The notes beneath the pieces were generated by a model. It had not been told where the DNA came from, made no database searches, and was given only the letters and a program-made list of their open reading frames with translations. Positions 11,401-24,000 of a DNA stretch of 64,000 nt are shown one piece after another. Origin of the DNA: Parelaphostrongylus tenuis (taxonomy: Eukaryota; Nematoda; Chromadorea; Rhabditida; Metastrongylidae). Position 1 is the stretch's first letter. The number at the start of each line of letters is the position of its first letter. Made by a program: the position numbers and the translations under genes. The stretch is from contig JAHQIW010004688.1 of the NCBI GenBank assembly GCA_019055375.1, forward strand, positions 124,001 through 188,000. Reading direction: 5' to 3'.

Positions 11401-14400
11401 AAGTTCACTTAATTGTGACCTAACGGTGCGCCATGAAACACTGAGATGAACTGTCAAACTATTCTCTAATGAATTTTTTTGCTGCACACATCACCTTACT
11501 GCCAATTTCTCTAACTGTAAGACGTTATCGATGTAGCGATCAGCTTTGATCTGCACTCCTTTATAGAGATTCAGCACAATAACTTCATCTTCCAACATTT
11601 TAGGAAATCTGTAAATCAGTTAGAGCTCATTTCAAAGGTATCCTATCTTCATTTTGCTTACCCAATTTTTAAGCCCATATTTTTCAGCTTTTTCAGCGCC
11701 ACCTTTTTAACCACATCGTCCATCCAATCTGTATTCAGAATAATGCTCTCCATTGACTGCTTCAGATGTTCTATCATTTCTTCGGCCTAAAAATTGCTGA
11801 AGCTAACAGATACTAAGAAGATTCATCCAAATATTTTCTGCATATAATCCCTTCCATTTTGATCAACCCTACATTATCTTTTTTATTTCACCCTCTTTCT
11901 TTATGGGGAGCGCATGTGGCGCAGTGGTTAGAGGTGCCCTGCGTCGCACACGAGGTCAATGGTTCAATCTCGCGCTCATGGCTCACCAAGCCATCCATCC
12001 CTCCGGGGTCGGTAAATTGGTACCAGACAGGTCTCAGACTTGTCTGGAAGGATAAGCAGCACTGACTCGGTTCAGCGGGAGGCCACGGCGAGTCATTGTA
12101 AAGGCCAGATGTGCATTCAATCACCTCAAACGAAGTTAAAAATTGAAGTTGAATGCATGGCGCATCCCTCAGGATTGATCAACGCCGAGAGCTTTATCCT
12201 TTATCCTTTATTCCTTATGGGATTGATTTCGTTTTGAATTAGTGTCAGTAATCAATTTTATTGATTTTTTCATTCAGTTTTATTCCACAGACCTCACTCT
12301 GTGAGGGGACCCTCCCGGTTAGTCCCGAGGGCACGTGGTGCGTCCCCAGGTGGTGGATAGGGGCATAAACGCAAACCAAAAACGATCGCTTGCTTCCCAG
12401 AGACGCAGGTGGATTCAGGGGTGAGCTCCCTGCTTCTGCAGCGCCGACTTGACAAAAACTCTATTACTACGAGTCAAGTCGGCCAAAATGCTGCGATCAA
12501 GCGGCTGTGAAGTACATGGGAGGGTTTAGGAGTCGCCTCCAACAAATAAGCTCCTCCCGCTTCTCCGAGAGAGACTGGCAAGCTATCTCGTGAGTACCCG
12601 GCCCCTACGTTTAGAGCCTGGCAAGCCATAAGTTGGGTATCAAAGTGCCAAAAACAGTAACAAAAATGGGCCTCATTCCCCTGACCCCAAAAGAGCCCTT
12701 GGTACGGCAGCGCCAGGTAGGACGAGCACGGAGAGGTAGCCAAAATCTCAAGGTTAAGCAAGGCTGCCAAGATCGAAACGGACTAAAATGACGATCTGTA
12801 CCTATAATACAAGAACCCTTGCTCACGAATCCGCTGAAGAAGATCTATTGATTCAAGCAAGAAGAATAAGGTACGACGTCATTGGCCTGGCTGAGACGAG
12901 AAGACGCCAACTTTTCCCGCTGTTTATGCCACCGGAGAAGAACTGTTTCTTGGAACATGCGATAGCAGAGGTGTCGGCAAAGTTGGCGTCATCGTCAAAT
13001 CGAATTTGACCGTAAACGTCGATCCGTTTGATACAACTCACAAACCGTATCGGACGATTGCTGTTAAAACGATGTGGTTCTATGCCTGCTTTGACCATCT
13101 TCGTTGCTTGCGCACCAACATCAAGCTATGACGAAGACGAAGTCGAAGCGTTCTATATGGACCTCGAAAAAATCTTCAGAGAAGATCATATATTCTTCAA
13201 GGTCACTGTCAGAGATTTTAACGTAAAAACTGGACCTAGAAGAGCGTCTGAAGAAGGTCACATAGTGGTCCACGGACTAGAATGGAATGAAGAGGGTGAG
13301 AGTTTATATGAGTTTATCATGACGACCCAGACCATCCATGGTAACTCGCAATTCCAAAAGCCTCATTCTCAGCGATGGGCGTGGAGTCTCCCAATGGAGA
13401 GTACCATAGCGAAATAGACCACATCGTAGTAAATCGAAGGTTTGGCCAGACCGATATCGCTATTGTTTCTAAGTTTTACACGGAATCAGACCATCGCCTC
13501 TTTCGCGCAACGTTCCGTTTTTCAAGGAGAGGCGGGAAAGCCGCTAAATTTGAAAAACGAAGCCCCAGAACTACCATAAACTGGGATGTAATCAAATCAT
13601 TAGTCGGCTTTTGGAAAGATACCGTTGTCGACAACATCGACGAAAAATACGATCGACTCGTTGAATATCTTCGTGTTAGCGCTATGAAAGCCGAGAGTCC
13701 TGACGTCACGAAGAGACGCTTGTCTCCGCAGACACTCGAGCTGATACGTCAACGTGGAATTCAAAGAGAGAAGAGCAGCAGTTATGGCAGAAGCTGCAGA
13801 AGCTGGGATGAGCATTCGCAAAGCCCAACGAGGCTTCGCCATTCATAAGACCAAGATGATTGCACTCCGATATCCTGATGGGATACTTACAGCTTCGAGA
13901 AGGACTTTGGAAAAACGGTCCTTCCTTCCGAAATCCGACATTCTACATCGCCAGTGAAGAACAGAAGAACACCCGGTCCAGACAGGACTAGACCAGATCA
14001 CCTGAAGAACCTGCCGCTAGTTCTCATCAATACCCTGGCTCGGCTCTTCTCTCGCTACCTGTCAGAATGCAAGGTCCCTAGTCGATAGAAAACCAGGAAG
14101 ACCGTATAGTTGTTCAAAAAGGGAGACCTTCACGACATAGGCAATTATCGCCCAATCTACTTGCTGCCCGTTGCCTTTGAACTCTTTACTCGAGTCGTCC
14201 TAAGCAGGATTGACAGAACACTAGACGAAAGACAGCCATGCGAACAAGCAGGGTTGCAAAAATTACTCAGTACCACAGACCACATCCACAAGATTACAAG
14301 ACTCTTTGAAGTTTCACGAGAGTATAAACAACCACTCTGTCTCACTTTCATCGATCTGAAGAAAGCCTATTATTCAGTTGAAACAGGAGAGGTTATAGAG

Positions 14401-17400
14401 GCTCTGGATGACCACAGCGTCTTTACTCAGTACATAATGATCCTTCGTGAACTCTATAAAAATTTCACGACCAGAATATCTCCATTCTACAACAATATCA
14501 CCATTGACGTAAGAAGAGGGGTTCGACAAGGCGATACAATTTCGCCAAAACTATTCACTGCCACCCTAGAAAACTATGCGAACATTACAATGGGGCGATA
14601 TGGGAGTGAAAATTGACGGTCGACAATTTAACCATCTTTGCCTTGCTGATGATATCGTTCTCATAACACCAAACGTCAGCCAAGCGGAACGAATGTTGAC
14701 CGATTTCGATAACGCCTGTTAAAGATTGGTTTTGATCTAAATCTAACGAAAACGGTGTTCATGAGGAACGGATGGGTTTTGATTGCCCCATTCACGCCCA
14801 ACGGAACGACAATCTCTGAATGCTCCATTCACGTCTATCTAGGTCGTGAAATCAACATGATGAACGACCTAGCTCCAGAGCTGAGCAGGAGGAAACGAGC
14901 GCTTGGGGAACGTTTAAGAGCATCGGAGATGTAGTGAAGAGGACAAAGAACATCGCACTGCGTGCCCAGCTTTTCGACACGAGAATTATCCCTGCCCTAA
15001 CGTATGCAGCAGAAACCTGGTCGCTACGTAAGCAGGATGAAAAATCACTTGGCGTCATCGAACGCGCAGTCGAAAGGTCGATGCTAGGAGTATCCCGTAT
15101 CTCGCAAATGAAAGAAAGGATCAGAAGTTCCGACCTACGTCAACGATCGAAAATCGGAGACGCCGTTCTACACGCCAGTATATCGAAAATAAGGTGGGCC
15201 GGACACGTGATGCGCTTCAACGACAACCGATGGACGAGAGCCGTTACCGACTGAATTTCTCGGGACATCAAGCGCTCTAATGGAAGACCACCGACCCGTT
15301 GGTCCGATTTCTTCACGGAAGCGGTAGAAAAAGTTATGATGCTCAGCGATAGAAAAAGATATGATGCTCAGCGATAATAGAAAGATATGATGCTCAGCGA
15401 ATCCCTAGAGGACCAATTGGACTACTTTTGTACGCGATAAGGAAAAAAGGAAGAGTTGGTGGTACCCGCTTGAGTCACTCGACGATCAACGGGACAACAG
15501 GCGATACAGGTGAATCAATTTTATTGCGCACTTAGGTTCATCTCTGACGATTCACTTTTGAGCCTCTAATGTAATTACGGAGACAAAATTGGCCATCGAA
15601 ACGCGAAGTATTGAAAGGGAGAGAAGTACATTATTGTTTCTTCTTAAGTTGTACACTACATTTGAAGTAAGCAATGATACGAAATGCGATAAATTAACCT
15701 TATCTCTGTCCTCAATCGAAAAGAATTTGCTTGCATAAGCAAAAGAAAGTGGCTCGGCGAGACTACCGATCATTTGGCTAATGCAGCTTTGCCATAGTGA
15801 AATCTAAATGGTAGCGATTAAGAATTTTCTATGTTGAATAAAGAAATGAAATTCCAAGCATTCAATTGTCCGTGCACTATCCATTCACCTCCATGATGTT
15901 TTGTGGTGACTGAGTGCATATGTGACCTAAATAGTGACCTATACGAATATAATGATGTATCTCGTCGATATTTTATTCTCCAACAGTACCAGTGTGTAAA
16001 CTCCAGAAAAGTTGCAGGTTTTGATTCCCAGCGAACACAGGATCCAGCGCAATGGCACTGTGTGCGTTGTCAGGCACCACTGTACTACAGGAGCATTTCT
16101 CAGATGAAAACAAACGCAACCAAACAGGTTAGGGAAAAAGTTCTGAGAAAATGTTTAGAAACATCTATTTACCCACCCATTACACCCGAAGAAAGACAAA
16201 ACTAATAGTCAAAGTACTCCCATTCAAATTCAAGCACTTCCTGCCACTTCTCCGGCAAAAGATCGACTTCGCCCCAAGCCAGATTGATGCGTTCACTTGC
16301 CACCTTTGCATTTAAACCCAACAGTCATTCGTGCATCATCAACAATCTAATTGGCTCGCTTGTTAACTCGTTCTTGAAATAAGTGCATAGATTATACACC
16401 AATCAACGCGGGAGAAGGCGGGCTTTCAAATGAGCCCAAAAACGCAAAAATGGCAGACAGCCAAAGAAGTTACAAGCAGAATCACGTTGTGGTTTTTAAA
16501 CCTGCACTATAGAGCCTAAACGAGCTGCCAGCAAAGGTATCCAGACGATCTACCTACATAGAAGAATTCTAATTCATATTTGCCTATGAATGCGTGAGAA
16601 CTTTCTCGTTACCGAATATGATATTTTCTCAAAATATTGATATTCCTAAGGACCAAAGTAATTCCACATCAAAGGAAAATGAGATACGATAAGTCAAAAA
16701 TTGCACAATCTCATAAATTGATCAGAACTTGATCGTGATAATGCCAATTTAAATGAATATGAATGAACTTTACCTTACTGGTGGTAAGATTTGCACTTTT
16801 AAGAAACTCTTCAAAAGGACGACGATACCGCACGGATAGATATCGATGATACGTCAATACTAATTTCCACAACAAGTAATTTTTGATGGAACTGCATGAG
16901 GCAAAGCATGAATCGTAATTATAATTTGACAATATTGATGATGTACCACTAGTAGGTGGATCATCTTGAAAGCATTACTAGAACTTCCTACAAACTCACT
17001 TTCTGTTCCTTGGTTGTCTCTTTTATCAGAAGCGATGTGAGTTATGAAAACCTATTGGCAAGAATTTTCGCAAGCGTATACAGGAACCCTTACTACTGCG
17101 CTTCCGATATTCACAATATTAACCAACGGCTCTTGCACATTACAGACAGAATTTCCACTAACCAACACTGTTCGTTTATGGATAGGAGCGATCTCTAATA
17201 TTGATTTACTCTTGCCTCATCTTCGTATGAATTCCCAACTACTCAACAAGTGTGCTTCTGCTGCTGAACAATCGACTCCTGGGACTTCGGGAAACACTTC
17301 AGCTAAGATGAGGCTGTAGATCGCAGAGTGAGAAAGGGATAATGCAAGCAAAAACTTTTTCATATTGATTGGTTAATAAATGAATGGAAATTTTGGTACA

Positions 17401-18020
17401 AGTGAAATCAGTTCATCTAAGTGACTTTGATTTTGTCAGCGCCAATAAGCCATCAATATAGCCGACATCCACCACATTCACCATCATGTCGTCGTTAAAG
17501 ACACCAAAACTGGAGCGAAGTTCTTCGTTGAAAAATAGTTCCCATCGTATCTGAATAAGAATTTTCATATGCTAATGTGAAAATTTCAAGAATTTACAGT
17601 GTTATATGGATGAGATATGGATTCTATTATGTAAAGGATTACTATAACGAAAGAGTACGATCTGACGAGAATTTTGGATGCAGTTGGAGGCCCACGAAAG
17701 AAATAACCGCGTTGAGCAAGAGTTAGATGGGTTGAGCGACGAAAAGAGATGAATAGTTGACTAGCTAGATGAATAAGTAATGTGTCGTAAAACAGAAAAA
17801 TGAGAAGCATAAAAAAATATCACGAACCTCAGGATAGCGCGCACGGAATTTTCTGTAAGTTATCACATTGCTAAAGGAAGAAACATTACCGGTTGAGCCC
17901 AAATAGGAAATCTGAAACAGGTAATCAAACGCTGATCTCCCAAAAATTTACGCTGGACGCTTCTGCATGGAAAGGGCAACAAAGTTCCCCTAAAGTGCCA
18001 AGTTATCAAGTTTTGAGACT

Positions 18021-18052
<32 letters not shown>

Positions 18053-21000
18053 TTAATATAAGTAAGTTTGAGAAAAGTCGATGAGTTATATAAGTTGAGT
18101 GTTTGATGAAAGGCACAAAAATTAACCGAAAACCGAATGACGATGCAAATGTTCCATCGAAAATTTTGAAGCTATCAATGAAATTATGGGATAAAATATG
18201 ATAATACTTTCATTTTCTATTCTTCGATCCACGTCCAGGATATCGCTGATGTGGTATTCGATCGCATCACTGTCGTTCATATCAGCGCCTACGGAATATT
18301 TCTATAAGCCACATCGCTTCAAGATGTCGCATTACCGGAAAAGGCGTTCATTCTCGAATGCTCGAATTCAAGTGATTTTGACAGAGGTGGGACCGAGAGT
18401 TTGTAATTTCATTTACGACTCAGAGTAAGTATATGTAATCAACATAACTGGTTTTTTCCAAAATCAGAGGAGACGAGTAGACGTAAAATCACCTATTGAG
18501 AATATGAGTGGGAAGAAAGATGTCTACGCCCCTCCAGAATTTCAGCATCTACTTTTGTCTTTAATCTGCTAATGACCTATCTTTAGCTCGTTCATTTTCA
18601 ACCAACAGAAAGTTTGCCTAACCAAGAACTTGCAAGAGGCTTTTCATGAAGATTTTATAGTAGGTAAGCACTGTGTTTGTCCGCGACGCACTACGAGAAT
18701 TCTTCGTTCCCACCAAAGGCGTTGGAGGAAAGAACTAAACTATGTTCATCACTATAGTCTTTGAGTAAGTATCAACATCTCACGTTCAAGAAGCTCACCA
18801 TAAGAATTTGAGCGCCACTATTCTCAAAGCTTGCGCGAACGGTCAAACCGATCAGGCCATCAACTCCGATAGTGGCTAACTGTCCTGAATGAACTGATGC
18901 TCAACATTCCATCGTCTAATTGTGAAGACTTCAGGGTTGATATTTTGAGCAATAGCAATATACGAAAACGATTGTTCCAAAAAATTCAACATCACGAGAA
19001 TAGAAATGTTGCACGTCTCATTGTTAATTGCCAAGAAGGAAAACGAAGGGTATTCTGGAAAACTTCTCTCAAAACAAAGATCAGTTGATTTTAACACTTA
19101 ATATATCCATATCATGTGTTTTTATCGTCCCCTAAAAATTATTGGAAACTCTCGGAAAGCCAGATTTGATGTCATGAGCTATGATTGTTCACAACATTGC
19201 GGGAAAAAAATTCATTTATCGGAATATAATATTTTACTCGTGTGCTTACCTGTCTAGAAAGTGTGAGTTTAGATAATAATGGACCAATTTTGAGTACATT
19301 TATAGAAAAAAGAGTGGCCGCAAGCCAACTTTATGCACAAGCGCTTATCCAATCCATAGAACAAACAAGTTAAGCTATTCCGTAAGTTTCCAAGTATTTT
19401 CATGGAGATATTCAATGAAGAGATATGAAGCTGTTAGAGCTGACAGAGAGCAATAGCCAACGAGGCACTAAGTAAAATATGCGACCAGTAGAAACTCAGA
19501 TCTTGAGTTTTCTATTCCAACCAACAAAGAACAAATCTTGAAGAATGTCTAGATACAGAAAAAAATAGGCGAAGAGTTAGTAAATATGCACAGATAATGG
19601 ACCGTTTTGTCTGAAGAAATATATAAATCGGACTATCTCAAAAATTCTCACCATTTTACTCAAAACACTTACCAGAAGTACTCTCCCAGTGATAATAAGT
19701 AGGGTCGAACTTGACACTGGTGAGCAGTTCCCAACCACCCAACTGAGAAATCAGCTTGAATAAAGGTTGAGCACCCTTAAAAAGTAGTTACTCACAGAAA
19801 CAGTTATAATTAATTCTGATGAGTAGATAGCATGCTAATATATCTTGTGATATATAATATATGATAGTGATATACTATAACATATAATATATGTATATAT
19901 ATATATATAAATAAATGATATATGATAACATATCTTAATAATATATCATCACATGACATATATATATATATACATATATATATATATGTATATATATAAT
20001 ATAATGTCTCTGTCTTATCTTTTGATATCATTTTGATACACGATATTGTATCTTGCGCCTGTTGGCTGAGATATGTTTAACATGGAAAGATTAAAAACGC
20101 TTTGAAAACCAGCCATCGTAGGCCAAAGGGATCCATACTCTTGACAGCCTAGGCGGCCTCAGTCAACTCCGCTGCTGGAACTCACCTTCTTTGTCTCTAT
20201 CAGTAATTTGTTACGAATATGGTAACGTTGGCAACGATAATTTTGAGATTCATAGACTGTTCTATTTGACTTGAGTGACAACTTTGTCTTTCCACTCAAA
20301 ATCCACAGTCCATCCGACCTTTCGTCACTACCTCATTTCATCACAGGTCCGCTTTCTTTTCAAAGTACATTATCGTGAATTTGAGATATATATCAGACAA
20401 CTTTCGTACGGTGCAATGTACGTAGTCTAGATTAGAGCTTCATATTTCAGTTATGTCTTCGGCAACATCGTCCGGTTGTTCAACGGATAACAAGGATAAA
20501 AAGGAAACCTTCGGCGGTGAGCAATTTGTGGAGCATGCGCTATGCATTCGACCTTATTTAATGCCGCTAAATTGTGAAGTAAATGCTACCTATGACTTGG
20601 ACCCACCGATGCATGAAGTCAATGTTGCTATCATCTCAGACAAGGCTAATACTTTTTAGATCCTTTCTGCTTCTTCAACAGCCTTGGAAAAATGTAATGT
20701 TGTAGGGAAAGTGCGGCCTTCCATAAATCTTGTAAGCAATAACCGTTCATGTTCTGAAAGCGCAATCTCATCATCTTCTGCAGTGAGATAATAAGCTACT
20801 TAGGCCAGATGTATGCAGCCGATTCCTTTTCTTCCTCTGTACATAATCCTATCCAGGTGCCTAAGAGAGCAATGAAAGGACTGCGTTGCTCTGATGGAGG
20901 CGCACCAGTTACTAGTTTCCTGCACAACACGTGCCCCAGTTCCTGCGAAATGTCTGTGTGGAAAAAGTGTTAACTGATTCAAAAAATCATATATCCAACG

Positions 21001-24000
21001 AGATCTCATTGCCGATTCTTCATTAGCGTTATGGCACAAACAAGTGAGATACTTATCTCACCTTGCCCAACGATTTTCCTTAGACCTTCTGCATGGGAGG
21101 TCTTCTAGCGTTGGCCGCTGTTCATTCCTTTGAACATTCGGGCTGTATATTTGAAATGTTATCCCATATTTCCTCGTGAAACCTGGTAGCAAGGCATTTT
21201 ACTTCAAAGAGGAAATGACACTTCAGACTCAGTCTCAAAGCTTTCATTGATGCTCCTTTGGCCAATCACGACATACCAATTTGTGCTCTTCCACGAAGGC
21301 TCTTTGTCGCTGTCTTGAATTATCGACCATTCCAAAAGTAACCATTACAGACTGTTGCCGACGCATTTGTGCTAAAGAAATACGACACCTTGCCTCATCC
21401 GTTTCTCTAGAATCACGAAAAGTGTGATTGCAAGCTTGCCCGTGAGTGAGCATTCTCAGCCGCGGTTGTCTTACATATGGATGCCATTCTGATGCTACTA
21501 TAGGTTTGAACATTTTCCATGACGTAATGTACATTAAACAAATTGCACCATTTCACGCATTCGATTCACTTCGTCGCATTCATTGACGGCAAGGTTTTTG
21601 AGACTGACCTAAGTAAAGTTTTGGTGTTGATCAAGAATTTCCGGTTTTCCTAAGCAAAACGGTTAAATGCTGTTCAGATTCGTTTTTCCTGATACTGTGA
21701 ATTAATATACAAGAGCACTTCTACTTCCTCACCGCGAGACTTGATTTCAAATGTTGCAAAGAGAGGTCTGGTTCCAACTTTCACATGTTGGAGAATGAGT
21801 CTCAGTTAACCTTTGGCACATCAAACCACTGCATGGCGCTCATTAAACGGCATCAGCGTCATTGCGCTATTTGCGCCCACATTTGCATCACTTGTAAGAA
21901 AATTTTGTTTCTGTAGTGGCGCTGTTGAATTACATCGCCGACTAAGCTTATTCACCACATTAGCAGATGCCGTAACGCAAAATTAGCAACTAGTAGGACA
22001 AAGTTTCGGCGTTGTTTGATTCTTGGCTGGTTGTACTTTGGGTTGAGTATTCGAGAGCCACGGCTAAAGGTGATTCATTGCATAGTTAGCTCATTCAATG
22101 ACTTCCGCTTGACTGTCACTTTATCAAGAGTCAGTGCAACTGCCTCCACAGACTGGCTTCACATCAACTACTATTAAGCTGACCAAGTTGAAATAAATGG
22201 CGCTGAACCGAACTAAAGATCACGTATGTTTTGATGGAGCATGACTAACACTGCACTACATGCTCTCCATGGTGCAAATAGGCCACTTACAAGTGCAACT
22301 TGAAATCTGCACTCCAGCTTCCCACAATTATCAAAATGGTAGTAACCCTACTTCCGTACCAGAGCATTTTGCACGTTTTCATTCATGCATGAGTCATAGA
22401 AGGCCTGTGCAAAGCGCATCGACTTCGTACCCTTTCCACGAGATTTTTCGAGCATATCTGAAAACTGATGGTTATTGAGGAGTATAACAATGCAATGAAG
22501 CATGGTTACTGAAGGAGGGCACAGTCCGTGGTTCAGACCCGCTTAACAATCAATGTTGTCCTCTATTTCTTAACATTCAGTAACATATTCGTCTACGTCG
22601 GTCTAAAACATCTGTTTTGAGGCTGGGACGCTTTTGGGATTTATCAAACAGATAAAGCAAACGTTCACTGAGAGCCGGCGTGGAGGTAACACGTTTCCCC
22701 GGTATAGAAAAAAGAAGAATTCCACTCCCGTCTAACGTTCTGTCAGACTGCTATCGGAGTTAAACCACGAAAATGCAGCTCTCCATTGCCTCATTTTCAC
22801 ACTATCAGACAAAAGTGATTCGACAAGGCGACGTCGTCACCAATGCTCTTCACTTCCGAAATGCATTGTTCGATGAAATCAGCCAAGGGACAAGAAAAAC
22901 AAACGTATTGTTATTAGGTTATATAGAAAGTTCTGGGCAATTTTGAAAAATTGAAAGTCTATGCATAAACTTAAAACAAAGACATTAATGATTACTTTAC
23001 AAAATGAAGGTCATCGTTTTCTAGGACTTTCCGCCATTGGTCTGCGAGGTTTCGGATCTGGTCGAATTACCATTGTATTCGACTTCGAATCAAAAAAACT
23101 CATGACATGATTTTCCAGCTTCATCGGGCGATTCAGATCGGTGACCATTCAAAAAGTATTACATTTGTGCGGAGAAAAAGGTCAAAGTCGGATGTAGTGC
23201 AATGTGAACTGCAGGCGGGATGCGACAGAAACAGAATCTCGGTTCCGTCCACTTCATCAAATTATTTTTTGGCCTTTTTGGCAGTGTGCTGTGTGGCATA
23301 GTCTTGCCGTATTAAAGCGTGCTTTTTCTAAAATCAAATCCGAATACTTCTCCTTCAGCTCACCATAGATTCGGCCTGGCTGCTGACAACAGAGCTCGGC
23401 GTTGATAGTATTCAAGAAGAAAATCCCACATAAGAAGCTATGATTATTCCCATGACATGCATGGGAGTTATCTCAAGCATATTAAAATGCCCCAGAAGTT
23501 TCTTTGCAACCTAGCGAAAGATTCGTAACAATTCCAGGACATCAAATTCTCAAACCGTTGTGGAAGATATGCTGGTCCGTACAACTCATGAAGACGAACC
23601 GCCCCAGTATCCGAGTAAGTATAATATACAGGGTGCGTGAAAAGTTTCACCACCTTTGTATTTCGTTACTCTTATCAATGATGAATTAATTTTTATTCTA
23701 AAAATCTTATCGAAATCTTTGTTTAATTTTGGTCTAAATCTGTTCAGTTTAAGTGTCTATTCTCAAATGTGTTGCACTTAGAGATCGTAAAAATCAAAGT
23801 ACCGCAGCATCTCAGTTGCTCATAGAGGGAATGATAATAGCCGACATTGCTAACCGGCTTAATTTAAACCAGCAAGTGTCTACAGAGCCATGAATTTTTT
23901 GAAAGAAATATACGGAATTAAGAGCCATCCTGAAAACGGTCGTCCGACCACCTCGTCTACTCCAAATAATTTGGAAGATCCGCTGCCATTTTGAAGAAAC

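Noticed and set aside
15903..16205. A 100-codon plus-strand frame with CVRC and lysine-rich segments
   Set aside because: It is antisense to a peptidase intron, starts without a splice or promoter signal, and the cysteine pair alone does not make a zinc domain.
17586..17810. A minus-strand 74-codon frame between peptidase exons
   Set aside because: I tested it for M13 similarity; in-phase exons at 17828-17911 and 17426-17550 join directly, so it is intron.
18198..18428. Plus-strand 76-codon frame ending at a GTAAGT-like donor
   Set aside because: It is antisense to an M13 exon on the other strand, and no acceptor or partner exon was found.
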